From an uncultured Pantoea sp. (GTDB lineage Bacteria; Pseudomonadota; Gammaproteobacteria; Enterobacterales; Enterobacteriaceae): a stretch of DNA of 64,000 bases. The notes under the pieces were generated by a model. That model ran no database searches, was not told where the DNA came from, and saw only the letters and a list, made by a program, of their open reading frames with translations. The DNA is taken from positions 124,001 to 188,000 of the forward strand of contig CAJYVD010000015.1 in the NCBI GenBank assembly GCA_913778495.1, in the 5' to 3' direction. Shown in pieces: positions 1 through 9,085 of this stretch (position 1 is its first letter; the number at the start of each line of letters is the position of its first letter). A program made the position numbers and the translations under genes.

Positions 1-729
1 CTCGCAGCAGCAAACGATCTGCTGGCGCGCGGCTATCGCGTGTTGGCCGCCTGTCGCCGCCCCGAGGACGTGGCGCGCATGGACGCGCTAGGCTTTAGCG
101 GCGTGCAGCTTGATTTAGACGATCCCGCCAGCGTGGATGCCGCCGCCGATCGCATTCTTGCCCTGTGCAACGGACGCCTGCACGGCCTGTTTAATAACGG
201 CGGTTTTGGGCAGTACGGCCCGCTGACCAGCGTGTCGCGCCAGCAGTTAGAGCGCCAGTTCTCCACCAATCTGTTTGGCACGCACCAGCTCACGCTGCGG
301 CTGCTGCCGGCGCTGCAGGCCAGCGGCACGGGACGCATTGTGAACACCAGTTCGGTGCTGGGCTTGATCTCCACGCCCGGACGCGGCGCGTATGCCGCCA
401 GCAAATGGGCGCTTGAAGCCTGGAGTGACGCGTTGCGCATGGAGCTGCATGGCTCTGGCGTGCGCGTCAGTTTGATTGAGCCCGGCCCCATCGCCACGCG
501 CTTCACGGACAACGTGCAGCAGGGCGAGCAGGACAAACCGGTGCGCAATCCCGGCATTGCCGCCCGCTTTACGCTGCCGCCGGAGGCCATTCTCCCCAAG
601 CTGCGCCATGCGCTGGAGAGCGCCCATCCGCGCCTGCGTTATCCCGTCACGCACGTGGCATGGATGATGAGCCTGCTCAAGCGCTTCTTGCCCGGCTGGC
701 TGCTGGATCGCCTGCTGCGTAACAACTAA
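1..729 (+). CDS. ybbO: SDR-family oxidoreductase YbbO, 5' end cut by window edge
   Basis: Short-chain dehydrogenase/reductase related to E. coli YbbO. The reading frame is open from base 1, so the N-terminus with the Gly-rich nucleotide-binding motif lies outside the window. Visible here are the NNGGFG segment of the Rossmann fold, the catalytic Ser in NTSSV and the YxxxK pair in YAASKWALEAWSDALRMEL, followed by the LIEPGPI segment typical of classical SDRs. Cofactor is expected to be NAD(P)(H); reported YbbO activity is on aldehydes (recalled). It is followed 77 bp later by cnoX on the same strand, as in E. coli. A GTG at 40 could be mistaken for a start, but homology continues upstream of it. 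Confidence 0.93.
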   Translation, partial: LAAANDLLARGYRVLAACRRPEDVARMDALGFSGVQLDLDDPASVDAAADRILALCNGRLHGLFNNGGFGQYGPLTSVSRQQLERQFSTNLFGTHQLTLRLLPALQASGTGRIVNTSSVLGLISTPGRGAYAASKWALEAWSDALRMELHGSGVRVSLIEPGPIATRFTDNVQQGEQDKPVRNPGIAARFTLPPEAILPKLRHALESAHPRLRYPVTHVAWMMSLLKRFLPGWLLDRLLRNN

Positions 730-806
730 GCTGGGGCGAGCGCAGCCTTGAACTTCGTCGGTGCGTCCCCATATTCTGAACACACTTTTTGCCAAGAGAC
801 GTAGCC

Positions 807-1661
807 ATGTCACACGCTTCGATTATCGACATCACTGAATCCAACCTGCACCAGACGCTGGAACACTCCATGCAGCAGCCGGTGCTGTTCTACTTCTGGT
901 CCGATCGCAGCCAGCATTGCCAGGAGCTTACCCCGATGCTGGAGCGCCTGGCGCAGGAGTATGCCGGTCAGTTTATCCTGGCGAAACTGGATTGCGATAA
1001 AGAGCAGCTGGTCGCGTCGCAGTTCGGCCTGCGCAGCATTCCTACCGTTTACCTGTTCCAGAACGGTCAGCCGGTGGACGGTTTCCAGGGCCCTCAGCCT
1101 GAAGAGGCGATTCGCGCGCTGCTGCAAAAAGTGCTGCCGCGCGAGGATGAAATCAAAGCACAGCAGGCCATGGAGCTGATGCAGGCAGGCAAGCCGCTCG
1201 ACGCGCTGCCGCTGTTAAAAGATGCGTGGCAGATCAGCAACCAAAACAGCGAGATCGGTTTTTTATTGGCGGAAGTGCTGATTACGCTAAACCGCAGCGA
1301 CGAAGCGGAAGCGGTGCTGGCGGTGGTGCCGCTGCAGGATCAGGACACCCGCTATCAGAGCCTGGTTTCACAAATTGATTTACTGAAACAAGCCGCGGAT
1401 ACGCCGGAAATTCAGCAGCTCCAGGCGCAAATGGCCGAAGAGCCTGAAAATGCCGGGCTGGCGGCGAAGCTGGCCCTGCAACTGCATCAGGTTGGACGTA
1501 ATGAAGAAGCGCTGGAACTGCTGTTCCATTTCCTGAAGCGCGATCTCAGCGCCGGTGAGGGTGAAGTGCGTAAGATGTTCCAGGAAATTCTGGCCGCGCT
1601 GGGAACCGGCGATGCGCTGGCTTCACGCTATCGTCGCCAGCTCTATTCCCTGCTCTACTGA
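807..1661 (+). CDS. cnoX: Thioredoxin-fold/TPR co-chaperone CnoX (YbbN)
   Basis: A 284-residue two-part protein: an N-terminal thioredoxin fold (about residues 1-110) and a C-terminal tetratricopeptide-like helical region (about 115-284). The active-site position reads WSDRSQHC, so only the second Cys of the usual CxxC is kept, as in E. coli YbbN, which lacks oxidoreductase activity. The family protects substrates from aggregation under hypochlorous stress and hands them to GroEL and DnaK (known for E. coli). The ATG at 807 is chosen because homology begins there; an in-frame TTG at 789 is not needed. It lies between ybbO and qmcA on the same strand, and a T-less hairpin at 1676-1697 separates it from qmcA. 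Confidence 0.95.
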   Translation: MSHASIIDITESNLHQTLEHSMQQPVLFYFWSDRSQHCQELTPMLERLAQEYAGQFILAKLDCDKEQLVASQFGLRSIPTVYLFQNGQPVDGFQGPQPEEAIRALLQKVLPREDEIKAQQAMELMQAGKPLDALPLLKDAWQISNQNSEIGFLLAEVLITLNRSDEAEAVLAVVPLQDQDTRYQSLVSQIDLLKQAADTPEIQQLQAQMAEEPENAGLAAKLALQLHQVGRNEEALELLFHFLKRDLSAGEGEVRKMFQEILAALGTGDALASRYRRQLYSLLY

Positions 1662-1675
1662 CGCCTGACGTTCTA

Positions 1676-1697
1676 CGGGCCGAAGCGACTCGGCCCG
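1676..1697 (+). terminator. Hairpin between cnoX and qmcA
   Basis: Perfect 8-bp stem CGGGCCGA/TCGGCCCG (1676-1683 with 1690-1697) around AGCGAC, located 14 bp past the cnoX stop. No T-run follows, so it may be a weak or Rho-assisted terminator or an RNA-processing hairpin rather than an intrinsic terminator. Confidence 0.4.
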
Positions 1698-1721
1698 ACA
1701 ATCTGACAACCTGGAGGTTTT

Positions 1722-2627
1722 ATGTTGACTGTGATCCCCGCACTTGTGGTGCTGGCGCTGGTGGCCGTATGGGCTGGCGTGAAAATCGTGCCGCAGGGCT
1801 ACCAATGGACCGTTGAACGCTTTGGCCGCTACACCAAAACGCTGCCGCCTGGCCTGAATCTGGTGGTGCCGTTTATGGACCGCATTGGTCGCAAGATCAA
1901 TATGATGGAACAGGTCCTCGATATCCCTTCGCAAGAAATCATCTCCAAAGACAACGCCAACGTCACCATTGACGCCGTGTGTTTTATTCAAGTGGTCGAT
2001 CCGGCGCGCGCTGCGTATGAAGTGAGTAATCTGGAGCTGGCCATCCTCAACCTGACCATGACCAATATTCGCACCGTGCTGGGCAGCATGGAGCTGGATG
2101 AGATGCTGTCGCAGCGCGATAACATCAACACGCGTCTGCTGCACATTGTCGATGAGGCCACCAACCCGTGGGGCGTGAAAATTACGCGCATCGAAATTCG
2201 CGATGTGCGTCCGCCGCAGGAGCTGATCGCGGCCATGAACGCGCAAATGAAAGCGGAGCGAACCAAGCGCGCCGATATCCTGGCCGCCGAAGGCGTGCGC
2301 CAGGCCGCCATTTTGCGGGCGGAAGGCGATAAGCAGTCGCAAATTCTTAAGGCAGAAGGCGAGCGAACCTCGGCCTTTTTGCAGGCGGAAGCGCGTGAGC
2401 GCCAAGCCGAAGCGGAGGCCAATGCGACCAAAGTGGTGTCGCAAGCCATTGCCGCCGGCGATATTCAGGCGGTGAACTACTTTGTCGCGCAGAAATACAC
2501 CGACGCGCTGCAGAAGATTGGGGAGGCGAACAACAGCAAGGTGGTGATGATGCCACTGGACGCCAGCAGTTTGATCGGCGCCATTGGCGGCATCAGCGAA
2601 CTGTTGCAGGGGCGTAAATCATCATGA
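1722..2627 (+). CDS. qmcA: SPFH/band-7 membrane protease modulator QmcA
   Basis: A 301-residue stomatin/prohibitin-like protein. One N-terminal hydrophobic segment (about residues 2-20) anchors it, then come an SPFH domain (about 20-190) and a long charged Ala/Glu-rich coiled coil (about 190-260). In E. coli QmcA it binds the FtsH-HflKC complex and copy number affects membrane protein quality control. The start ATG has GGAGG 7 bp upstream. The stop overlaps the ybbJ start (ATGA at 2624-2627), so the two are translationally coupled, as SPFH and NfeD proteins generally are. In E. coli the ybbLM pair sits between this operon and cnoX; here it is absent. Confidence 0.96.
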   Translation: MLTVIPALVVLALVAVWAGVKIVPQGYQWTVERFGRYTKTLPPGLNLVVPFMDRIGRKINMMEQVLDIPSQEIISKDNANVTIDAVCFIQVVDPARAAYEVSNLELAILNLTMTNIRTVLGSMELDEMLSQRDNINTRLLHIVDEATNPWGVKITRIEIRDVRPPQELIAAMNAQMKAERTKRADILAAEGVRQAAILRAEGDKQSQILKAEGERTSAFLQAEARERQAEAEANATKVVSQAIAAGDIQAVNYFVAQKYTDALQKIGEANNSKVVMMPLDASSLIGAIGGISELLQGRKSS

Positions 2628-3082
2628 TGATGGCGCTGATCGCGCATCCCCACGCGTTCTGGCTGACGCTGGGCGGGTTGCTGTTAGCGGCGGAAATGCT
2701 CGGTACCAGCGGCTATTTGCTGTGGAGCGGTGTGGCGGCGGTGCTGGTGGGACTGATCGAATGGGCCTGTCCGCTGTCTTGGGCGGCCCAAGGCGCGCTG
2801 TTCGCCGTATTGACGCTGCTGAGCGTGTTTTTCTGGTTTCGCTGGCTGCGCCAACGTGAAGCCAACCAGCAGCCTAATACGCTTAATCAACGCGGTGCCC
2901 AGCTGATTGGCCTGCGCCTGACGCTGGACAACGCACTGGTCTCCGGTGTCGGCCATGTGCGGATCGGCGACAGCAGCTGGCGCGTGCAGGCGCACGACGA
3001 TCTGCCGGCGGGTACGCCGGTGATTGTGACCGGTGTGACGGGCATTACGCTGCTGATTCAACCGGACTTATCCGGTGCCTGA
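2624..3082 (+). CDS. ybbJ: NfeD-like membrane protein YbbJ
   Basis: A 152-residue NfeD short-type protein. Three hydrophobic segments lie in the first 85 residues, and a soluble C-terminal OB-fold follows (about residues 90-150, with [17 protein letters not shown]). NfeD proteins are partners of SPFH proteins, and the 4-bp start/stop overlap with qmcA supports a joint role in membrane microdomains or protease control. The 3' end overlaps the convergent cueR gene by 25 bp. Several Met codons sit at the start (MMMAL); the ATG at 2624 is used because it gives the ATGA coupling. Confidence 0.93.
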   Translation: MMMALIAHPHAFWLTLGGLLLAAEMLGTSGYLLWSGVAAVLVGLIEWACPLSWAAQGALFAVLTLLSVFFWFRWLRQREANQQPNTLNQRGAQLIGLRLTLDNALVSGVGHVRIGDSSWRVQAHDDLPAGTPVIVTGVTGITLLIQPDLSGA

Positions 3083-3474
3083 CAACAGCCACGCGCCAGC
3101 TGCGTGATGATGGGGCAATCGGCGTGCTCATCGCCGGGGCACGCCGCCGCCAGCGCCAGCAATTGTGCGCGCATCGCCTTCAGTTCTTCGATATGCGCCG
3201 CAATCTCCTCCGCTTTCTGCAAGGTGCGCGCTTTGACATCCGCACTGTGCCGCGCGGGATTATTGAACAGCCCCACCAGCTCGCGGCACTCTTCGAGGGT
3301 AAATCCCACCTGGCGCGCCTGGCGCAGCAGCAGCAGTTCATCAACGTGGTGGCTGGCATAGCGCCGATAGCCGTTATCACTGCGCCGCGGTGGCGTTATC
3401 ACGCCTCGCTCTTCATAAAACCGAATCGCCTTTTGCGTGAGCCCGGTTTTTTTGGCCACGTCGCTAATATTCAT
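3058..3474 (-). CDS. cueR: Copper-responsive MerR-family activator CueR
   Basis: A 138-residue MerR-family regulator: winged HTH at residues 1-70 ([20 protein letters not shown]), a dimerisation helix to about residue 110, and the metal-binding loop CPGDEHADC, with Cys112 and Cys120 at the same numbers as in E. coli CueR. Ser77 is also present, as in CueR and unlike ZntR-type proteins that carry Cys there. It senses Cu(I), Ag(I) or Au(I) and activates copA. It is transcribed divergently from copA across a 158-bp gap containing a 19-bp-spacer promoter. The C-terminus is His-poor and ends [10 protein letters not shown]. The last 25 bp overlap ybbJ tail to tail. Confidence 0.96.
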   Translation of the reverse strand: MNISDVAKKTGLTQKAIRFYEERGVITPPRRSDNGYRRYASHHVDELLLLRQARQVGFTLEECRELVGLFNNPARHSADVKARTLQKAEEIAAHIEELKAMRAQLLALAAACPGDEHADCPIITQLARGCCQAPDKSG

Positions 3475-3483
3475 CTTCTCTCC

Positions 3484-3514
3484 TTGACCTTCACCTGAAT
3501 GGAAGGTTTAGGCT
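3484..3514 (+). promoter_or_regulatory. CueR-type promoter of copA
   Basis: The -35 TTGACC (3484-3489) and -10 TAGGCT (3509-3514) are separated by 19 bp, the over-long spacer diagnostic of MerR-family activated promoters. The spacer holds an inverted repeat, ACCTTC at 3487-3492 against GGAAGGT at 3501-3507, closely like the E. coli copA CueR box. The copA start lies 118 bp downstream. Confidence 0.9.
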
Positions 3515-3632
3515 TATTCCTGTGATGTTTCAAGCGGTGCCCGACGCGACTCGGCGTCGCTCCGCAGAAAACCAGGCGACTTACTACGGAAAAACAGGTA
3601 GCGAGTCAAATCTGACCACCAAGGAGTTCACG

Positions 3633-6137
3633 ATGTCACAAACTCACGTATTGGCGCTAGAGGGGTTATCCTGCGGCCACTGCATTAAGCGTGTAAAAGA
3701 GGCGCTGGAACAGCGCACCGATGTTGAACAAGCCGACGTCAGCCTGCAGGAGGCGCGCGTACTCGGCGCTGCACCCGATAGCGATCTGATTGCCACCGTT
3801 GAACAGGCGGGCTATCACGCCACGGTGAAAACCGACCCAAAGCCTGAGCCGTTGACAGCAGCAGAGCCGCCGCCGGAGGCGCTGACAACGGAGCCCGCTG
3901 CAACCCCGGCCGATGATACCCAGCCGGTGCACCATTTGCTGATTTCCGGCATGAGCTGCGCCAGCTGCGTCAGCCGCGTGGAGCAGGCGCTGCAGCAGGT
4001 GTCAGGCGTACAGCAGGCGCGCGTTAACCTGGGCGAGCGCAGTGCGCTGGTGCTCGGCGACGTCACGCCCGAGGCGCTCACTGCGGCGGTGGATCGCGCG
4101 GGCTACAAGGCCGAAGCGATCGATGACGAACAAACGCGGCGAGCGCGGCAGCAGCAGAGCGCCCGGGACGCGATGCGCCGCTTTAGCTGGCAAGCGGCGC
4201 TGGCGCTGCTGTTTGGCGTGCCGCTGATGATCTGGGGAATGGTGGGCGATAACATGATGCTGACGCCCGCCAACCAGCCGCTGTGGCGCGGACTGGGCGG
4301 TCTCACGCTGATCGTTATGCTGGTCACGGGAAGCCATTTTTATCGCAGCGCGTTCCGCAGTCTGCGGCTCGGCAGTGCCACCATGGACACGCTGGTGGCG
4401 CTGGGTACCGGCACCGCCTGGCTGTACTCCATGAGCGTGGCGCTGTGGCCGGACTTTTTCCCGCTGCCGGCCCGCCATCTCTATTTTGAAGCCAGCGTGA
4501 TGATCATCGGTCTGATCAATCTTGGTCACGCGCTGGAGCAGCGTGCGCGACAGCGCGCGTCGCAGGCGCTGGAGCGGCTCCTGGATCTCACGCCCGCACA
4601 GGCGTGCGTCATTACGCCAGAAGGCGAGAAATCCGTGGCCGTCAGCGACGTGACGCCGGGGACGCGCATCAAATTGGTGACCGGCGATCGCGTGCCGGTT
4701 GACGGCCAGGTTGTCAGCGGCGAAGCCTGGCTAAATGAGGCGATGCTCACCGGTGAGGCCATTCCGCAAACCAAGCACGCAGGTGACACCGTTTATGCTG
4801 GCACGCAGGTGCAGGACGGAATGCTGCACTTCGAGGCGCGCGCTATCGGCAGCCGCACGACGCTGGCGCGCATCATCAATCTGGTGCGTCAGGCGCAGAG
4901 CAGTAAACCCGATATTGGCCGCCTGGCCGATCGTATTTCGGCGGTGTTTGTGCCGGTGGTAGTGTTGATTGCGCTGGTGAGCGGCGCGGTCTGGTACCTG
5001 GTGGGTCCTCAACCGCAGCTGGCGTATACCTTGGTGATTGTCACGACGGTGCTGATCATCGCCTGCCCCTGCGCGCTCGGCCTCGCCACGCCGATGTCAA
5101 TCATTGCGGGTGTGGGTCGGGCAGCCGAACTCGGCGTGCTGGTGCGCGATGCCGATGCACTTCAGCGCGCCAGTACCCTTGATACGCTGGTATTTGATAA
5201 AACCGGCACGCTGACGCGCGGTACGCCCGATGTGGTTGAGGTGCTGGGGTATCGTGACTGGGAGGCAACGCGCGTACTGCAGGCCGCCGCCCAGCTTGAG
5301 CAGGGATCGCACCATCCGTTGGCCAAGGCCATTGTGGCCGCCGCGTCCGATGGTCGTGCTGCCGCGATTGCGCAATTTCGTACAATCCCCGGTAAAGGCG
5401 TTTGCGCTACGGTAGACGACAGCACGCTATGGCTCGGTAACACGGCGCTGCTGGAGGAAAAAGGCATTGATTTTCATGCGGCCGAGGCCGATATCACCCG
5501 CTGCGCGCAGCAGGGTGCGACGCCGGTGCTGCTGGCCGATGCCGAAGGGGTGCTGGGCCTGATTGCGCTGCGCGATCGGCTGCGCCCGGAAAGCCACGCC
5601 GCGCTGCAGCGGCTGCGTCAGCAAGGTTATCGTTTGGTTATGCTGACCGGCGATCATCCCCAAACTGCGCACGCCATAGCCACAGAAGCGGGCATTGACG
5701 AGGTGATTGCCGGCGTGCTCCCCGAGGGTAAAGCGCAGGCCATCAGCCATCTGCAGCAGCAGGGACGCAAAGTGATGATGGTGGGTGACGGTATCAATGA
5801 TGCTCCCGCGCTGGCGCAGGCCGAGGTGGGCGTGGCCATGGGCGGCGGCAGCGATGTGGCGGTGGAAACGGCCGCGATAACGCTGATGCGTAACGATCTG
5901 CACGGTGTGGTTGACGCCCTGGCCATGGCGCAGGCCACGCTGCGTAATCTGCGCCAAAATTTACTCGGCGCGTTTATCTACAATAGCCTCGGGATCCCCC
6001 TGGCGGCTGGCGTGCTTTATCCCTTTACCGGCCTGCTGTTGAACCCGATTGTGGCCGGTGCGGCGATGGCGCTCTCGTCCATTACCGTGGTGAGCAACGC
6101 CAACCGGCTGCTGCGCTTTACGCCTGCAGGACGCTGA
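3633..6137 (+). CDS. copA: Cu(I)-exporting P1B-type ATPase CopA
   Basis: An 834-residue copper pump. Two N-terminal heavy-metal-associated domains carry GLSCGHC (Cys14/Cys17) and GMSCASC (about 109-112). Eight membrane helices follow, with the intramembrane CPC in [13 protein letters not shown], the TGEAIP actuator loop, the phosphorylation motif DKTGT, the SHHPLA (HP) nucleotide motif and [10 protein letters not shown]. It exports cytoplasmic Cu(I) to the periplasm. The ATG at 3633 has AAGGAG 6 bp upstream; the frame is open back to 3522, but that stretch is leader. A -1 frameshift signal after codon 70 is annotated separately. CueR is the expected activator through the promoter at 3484-3514. 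Confidence 0.97.
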   Translation: MSQTHVLALEGLSCGHCIKRVKEALEQRTDVEQADVSLQEARVLGAAPDSDLIATVEQAGYHATVKTDPKPEPLTAAEPPPEALTTEPAATPADDTQPVHHLLISGMSCASCVSRVEQALQQVSGVQQARVNLGERSALVLGDVTPEALTAAVDRAGYKAEAIDDEQTRRARQQQSARDAMRRFSWQAALALLFGVPLMIWGMVGDNMMLTPANQPLWRGLGGLTLIVMLVTGSHFYRSAFRSLRLGSATMDTLVALGTGTAWLYSMSVALWPDFFPLPARHLYFEASVMIIGLINLGHALEQRARQRASQALERLLDLTPAQACVITPEGEKSVAVSDVTPGTRIKLVTGDRVPVDGQVVSGEAWLNEAMLTGEAIPQTKHAGDTVYAGTQVQDGMLHFEARAIGSRTTLARIINLVRQAQSSKPDIGRLADRISAVFVPVVVLIALVSGAVWYLVGPQPQLAYTLVIVTTVLIIACPCALGLATPMSIIAGVGRAAELGVLVRDADALQRASTLDTLVFDKTGTLTRGTPDVVEVLGYRDWEATRVLQAAAQLEQGSHHPLAKAIVAAASDGRAAAIAQFRTIPGKGVCATVDDSTLWLGNTALLEEKGIDFHAAEADITRCAQQGATPVLLADAEGVLGLIALRDRLRPESHAALQRLRQQGYRLVMLTGDHPQTAHAIATEAGIDEVIAGVLPEGKAQAISHLQQQGRKVMMVGDGINDAPALAQAEVGVAMGGGSDVAVETAAITLMRNDLHGVVDALAMAQATLRNLRQNLLGAFIYNSLGIPLAAGVLYPFTGLLLNPIVAGAAMALSSITVVSNANRLLRFTPAGR
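3836..3891 (+). promoter_or_regulatory. copA -1 ribosomal frameshift site giving a CopA(Z)-like chaperone
   Basis: The heptamer CCCAAAG (3836-3842), read as C-CCA-AAG in the copA frame, is the slippery sequence described for E. coli copA. After a -1 slip the next codons are GCC and then TGA (3845-3847), so translation ends at once. The product is a 71-residue protein made only of the first metal-binding domain. Six bases later a stem can form: CCGTTG (3849-3854) with CAACGG (3886-3891), then an A/A mismatch, then CAGC (3856-3859) with GCTG (3881-3884). The loop is GC-rich. A stem at this spacing is the usual frameshift stimulator. Confidence 0.85.
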
Positions 6138-6208
6138 TCGCCCTTGCGGCGCTGTTTTTCACCAGGTGAAATCGCTAGCATGGGGTTTTACCTGAACAAG
6201 GATGGGGC

Positions 6209-7021
6209 ATGAAACAGAGCCTGTGGCATCAGCTTCAATCGCTGATGGGAACGCTGTTCCCGCCCAGTTACCGCTGGCCGGCGACCGATATTCGCCTGGG
6301 CGATCGCCTCTTCCACCTGGCGGGCAGTATTCATATGGGCACGCGGGATATGCAGCCCCTGCCCGCCGGTTTATTACGGCAGCTGCACCGCGCCGATGCC
6401 TTGATCGTGGAAGCCGATATTACGCAGGGCAGTTCGCCGTTTAGCGAAAGCGAGCGCCAGCCGCCGCTCAGCACGCGCCTGGAGAGTGAGGCACTCGCGC
6501 GGTTGGATGCCCTGTGCGAGACGCTGTCGCTGTCGCGCGCGCTGTTCGATACTCTGCCCTTCTGGCAGATCGCGCTCATGCTGCAGGCGCACCAGGCGCA
6601 GCGATTAGGCTTGCGTCCGCAGTACGGCATTGATTATCAATTGCTGATGGCTGCCAAAGCCGCGGATAAAACCATAGTTGAACTGGAAGGGCCCGATACG
6701 CAAATCGCGCTGCTGAAATCGCTGCCGCAGGATGGCCTGCCTCTGCTGCTGGACACGCTTGAGCACTGGCACACCAACGCGCGACTGCTGCAAACCATGA
6801 TTGGCTGGTGGCTGGATTCACCGCCCAAACAGCAGCCGGTAGCGCTGCCCAGTACGTTCAGTGGCGAACTCAATGACCGCCTTATGCGGCAGCGTAACCT
6901 GCTGTGGCGCGATCGCCTGGCGGCGATGCCTAAAGGTCGCTACGTGGTGGCGGTGGGCGCACTGCATCTTTACGGCGAAGATGATCTGCCGACGCTGCTG
7001 AAATCGCTGCGCCATGCGTAG
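6209..7021 (+). CDS. ybaP: TraB/GumN-family protein YbaP
   Basis: A 270-residue protein clearly homologous to E. coli YbaP of the TraB/PrgY/GumN family. The conserved His/Glu signatures are visible: AGSIHMG near the N-terminus, VEADI (about residue 70), and GALHLYGEDDLP at the C-terminus. Together they match the GxxH...ExD...GxxH pattern that suggests a Tiki-like metal-dependent hydrolase, but no activity is established for YbaP. There is no convincing signal peptide. The start has GGATGGGG upstream. It sits between copA and ybaK as in E. coli, minus the small ybaQ gene. Confidence 0.92.
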   Translation: MKQSLWHQLQSLMGTLFPPSYRWPATDIRLGDRLFHLAGSIHMGTRDMQPLPAGLLRQLHRADALIVEADITQGSSPFSESERQPPLSTRLESEALARLDALCETLSLSRALFDTLPFWQIALMLQAHQAQRLGLRPQYGIDYQLLMAAKAADKTIVELEGPDTQIALLKSLPQDGLPLLLDTLEHWHTNARLLQTMIGWWLDSPPKQQPVALPSTFSGELNDRLMRQRNLLWRDRLAAMPKGRYVVAVGALHLYGEDDLPTLLKSLRHA

Positions 7022-7024
7022 GCG

Positions 7025-7052
7025 AAAAAAAAGGCCGATATCGCTATCGGCC
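7025..7052 (-). terminator. Hairpin downstream of ybaP, T-tract on the minus strand
   Basis: GGCCGATA (7033-7040) pairs with TATCGGCC (7045-7052) around TCGC. Eight A residues precede it on the plus strand, so the T8 tail belongs to minus-strand transcripts. It would stop antisense read-through into ybaP from the lysR side and may act as a weaker stop for ybaP itself. Confidence 0.6.
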
Positions 7053-7188
7053 CGTCAAAGAGGAAGGTGTTTATGATTTTGGTTATCACCAGCGACGCTG
7101 GCGCGGGCTAATTCTCGCGCAAAGTTCAGATTTTCGCCAGCACTATTCGTTAAAATCAAAATAAGAATTATCTTAGGAAAACGCGCTC

Positions 7189-7668
7189 ATGACGCCCGCC
7201 GTAAAACTGCTTGAAAAACAAAAGGTCGCTTTCACGCTGCACCCTTACGATCACGACAGCCATGAAACCCATTTTGGTGATGAGGTGGTACGTAAGCTGA
7301 ATCTGGACGCGCGCCAGGTGTTTAAGACCCTGCTGGTGGCGCTGAACGGCGACGCCAAAGCGCTGGCAGTGGCAGTAACGCCGGTCTCGTCGCAGCTGGA
7401 TTTGAAGAAGGTCGCCAAAGCGCTGGGCGCGAAAAAAGCCGAGATGGCCGATCCGCTGCTGGCGCAGCGCGTGACCGGCTATCTGGTCGGCGGAATCAGC
7501 CCGCTGGGGCAGAAAAAACGGCTGCCGACGGTCATTGATTGTCAGGCAAGCGACTTTCCTACCATTTTTATTTCCGGCGGCAAACGCGGTCTGGATATCG
7601 AACTCACGGCGCAGGCGCTTGCGCAGCTGCTGGACGCGCCGCTGGTGGATATCGCACGCCGCGATTAA
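7189..7668 (+). CDS. ybaK: Cys-tRNA(Pro)/Cys-tRNA(Cys) deacylase YbaK
   Basis: A 159-residue trans-editing deacylase of the YbaK/ProX family. It hydrolyses Cys-tRNA(Pro) made in error by prolyl-tRNA synthetase and can also act on Cys-tRNA(Cys). Visible signatures are the substrate-pocket segment [10 protein letters not shown] with its conserved Lys (about residue 46), the AVAVTPV strand, and [13 protein letters not shown] with the conserved GXXXP-type loop, then [11 protein letters not shown]. Full length matches E. coli YbaK. The end overlaps the convergent lysR gene by 4 bp. Confidence 0.96.
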   Translation: MTPAVKLLEKQKVAFTLHPYDHDSHETHFGDEVVRKLNLDARQVFKTLLVALNGDAKALAVAVTPVSSQLDLKKVAKALGAKKAEMADPLLAQRVTGYLVGGISPLGQKKRLPTVIDCQASDFPTIFISGGKRGLDIELTAQALAQLLDAPLVDIARRD

Positions 7669-8534
7669 TCCGGTTGCTGGGCGCAGAGCTGGTCGATCAT
7701 CCAGCGTCCCGCCGGACCGGGCGCATTGCGGCGCGACCAAATCACCTCCACGGCAATATGCTGCGGCCAGCCCGGCACGGTTAACTCCTTTAGCACCTGA
7801 TGGCCGAACTGGGCCACCAGCCAGCGCGGCAGCACGCTCCAGCCAAATCCCTGCTCCGCCATCTCTAACAGCAGCAAATAGGTGGGCGCCGACCACAGGC
7901 GCCCTGCCGGCAGCGGCGCGCGGGTTTGTACCCAGGTATTAAGGCGTAGCTGACGCAGCTCGCTCAACTGCGCCTCACTGACCTGGGACAGCTGCGACAG
8001 CGGATGATCCTGATGCAAGAAGATCGCCATTTGCGCTTCGACCTGCAGTCGCGCTCTGACTAAGTCCGGCGGCAGCTGCGGCTGCGCACGCACCACGCCG
8101 AGATGTACGCGCCCTGCCTGCAGCAAGTCCAGCACGTCGTCATCTTCGGCAATCATGCATTCAAATTCGATATCCGGATAGCGCGCGTCAAAGCGGGTCA
8201 GCAAGTTTTGATGGTGGTCTGCCTGCCAGAAATCCGAGATGGCAAGGCTAAGCCGTGGCTCAACGCCCTGTGATAAACGCACCGCCAGCTCATCCAACCG
8301 CTGGCTGGCCGCCAGGATCTGCTGCACCTGCGCCAGCGCGCGCTGCCCCTGTTCGGTTAACACTGGCTGCCGGCCCCGCCGATCAAACAGCGCAAACCCT
8401 AAATCGGCCTCAAGATTGGCCACCGCGCTGCTGATGGTGGACTGGCTTTTCGCCAGCGCGCGCGCCGCCGCAGAGAATGAGCCGCTGGCCACGGTTTGGA
8501 CAAAAGCCTCAAGGGATTCTGGAGAGTATTTCAT
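7665..8534 (-). CDS. LysR-family transcriptional regulator, divergent from a PACE efflux gene
   Basis: A 289-residue LTTR. It has an N-terminal winged HTH (residues 1-60; [28 protein letters not shown]) and a C-terminal two-lobed effector domain (about 90-289). The gene shares a 91-bp intergenic region with the PACE transporter at 8626 on the other strand. That layout is the usual one for LTTRs that control the adjacent gene, and the AceR/AceI chlorhexidine-efflux pair of Acinetobacter is arranged this way. The ligand cannot be deduced from sequence. It is not part of the E. coli gene order at this locus. Confidence 0.85.
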   Translation of the reverse strand: MKYSPESLEAFVQTVASGSFSAAARALAKSQSTISSAVANLEADLGFALFDRRGRQPVLTEQGQRALAQVQQILAASQRLDELAVRLSQGVEPRLSLAISDFWQADHHQNLLTRFDARYPDIEFECMIAEDDDVLDLLQAGRVHLGVVRAQPQLPPDLVRARLQVEAQMAIFLHQDHPLSQLSQVSEAQLSELRQLRLNTWVQTRAPLPAGRLWSAPTYLLLLEMAEQGFGWSVLPRWLVAQFGHQVLKELTVPGWPQHIAVEVIWSRRNAPGPAGRWMIDQLCAQQPD

Positions 8535-8625
8535 ATCAATCCATCGCTTTTATCGATAGGTAGTCATTTTCATCTTACCACCTGCCAGTGAGAAAATGGG
8601 CGGTATTATGAAAAAGGAGAGAATA

Positions 8626-9057
8626 ATGCGCACCCGCTCGCTAAAAGAACGATTTTGTCATGCCGCAGGCTTTGAAGGCCTGGCGATCGTCACGGTCGCC
8701 CCGCTGGCGGCCTGGGTAATGGATAAACCCCTGTTTCAAATGGGCGCCCTGGCCATCATGCTCTCCACCGTGGCGATGGTATGGAACATGATTTACAACG
8801 CTGGCTTTGATCGTTTGTGGTCACCGCAGCGCACGCGCGGTCTGGGTCTGCGCGCGGTGCACGCGTTAGGGTTTGAGGGCGGCTTTATTCTTATCGGTTT
8901 GCCGATTGCCGCAGGGATGTTGCAAATCCCGCTGCTGCAGGCGTTTATGCTGGAAGTGGCCTTCTTCCTCTTCTTTCTGCCTTACACCATGGTCTACAAC
9001 TGGCTCTGGGATAAAGCACGGCAGCGCTGGTGGGCACAGCCATCCTGCCACGGATAA
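8626..9057 (+). CDS. PACE-family multidrug/biocide efflux transporter
   Basis: A 143-residue protein made of two tandem bacterial transmembrane pair domains, so four membrane helices. Each repeat has the signature near its first helix (HAAGFEG with Glu17, then HALGFEGG) and ends with an aromatic motif (WNMIYNAGFDRLW, then YTMVYNWLWD). This is the PACE (AceI-like) family, whose studied members export chlorhexidine, polyamines or short diamines by proton antiport, with the conserved helix-1 Glu essential. The ATG at 8626 has AAGGAG upstream; in-frame ATGs at 8596 and 8608 overlap the RBS region. The product is cytoplasmic-membrane. The divergent LysR gene is the likely regulator. Confidence 0.88.
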   Translation: MRTRSLKERFCHAAGFEGLAIVTVAPLAAWVMDKPLFQMGALAIMLSTVAMVWNMIYNAGFDRLWSPQRTRGLGLRAVHALGFEGGFILIGLPIAAGMLQIPLLQAFMLEVAFFLFFLPYTMVYNWLWDKARQRWWAQPSCHG

Positions 9058-9062
9058 ATCAA

Positions 9063-9085
9063 GGGCGCCCTGCGGCGCCCTGTTT
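9063..9085 (+). terminator. Terminator after the PACE gene, shared with ushA
   Basis: GGGCGCC (9063-9069) pairs with GGCGCCC (9074-9080) around CTGC, followed by TGTTT. It lies 6 bp past the PACE stop and just beyond the convergent ushA stop. Confidence 0.65.

Noticed and set aside
3522-3632. In-frame 37-codon N-terminal extension of CopA from a GTG at 3522
   Set aside because: It begins a few bases after the predicted -10, has no RBS and no homology. The ATG at 3633 has AAGGAG and matches the family start.
7025-7052. Strong terminator for ybaP
   Set aside because: The A8 run precedes the stem on the plus strand, so the intrinsic-terminator T-tail exists only for minus-strand transcripts; it was annotated on that strand.
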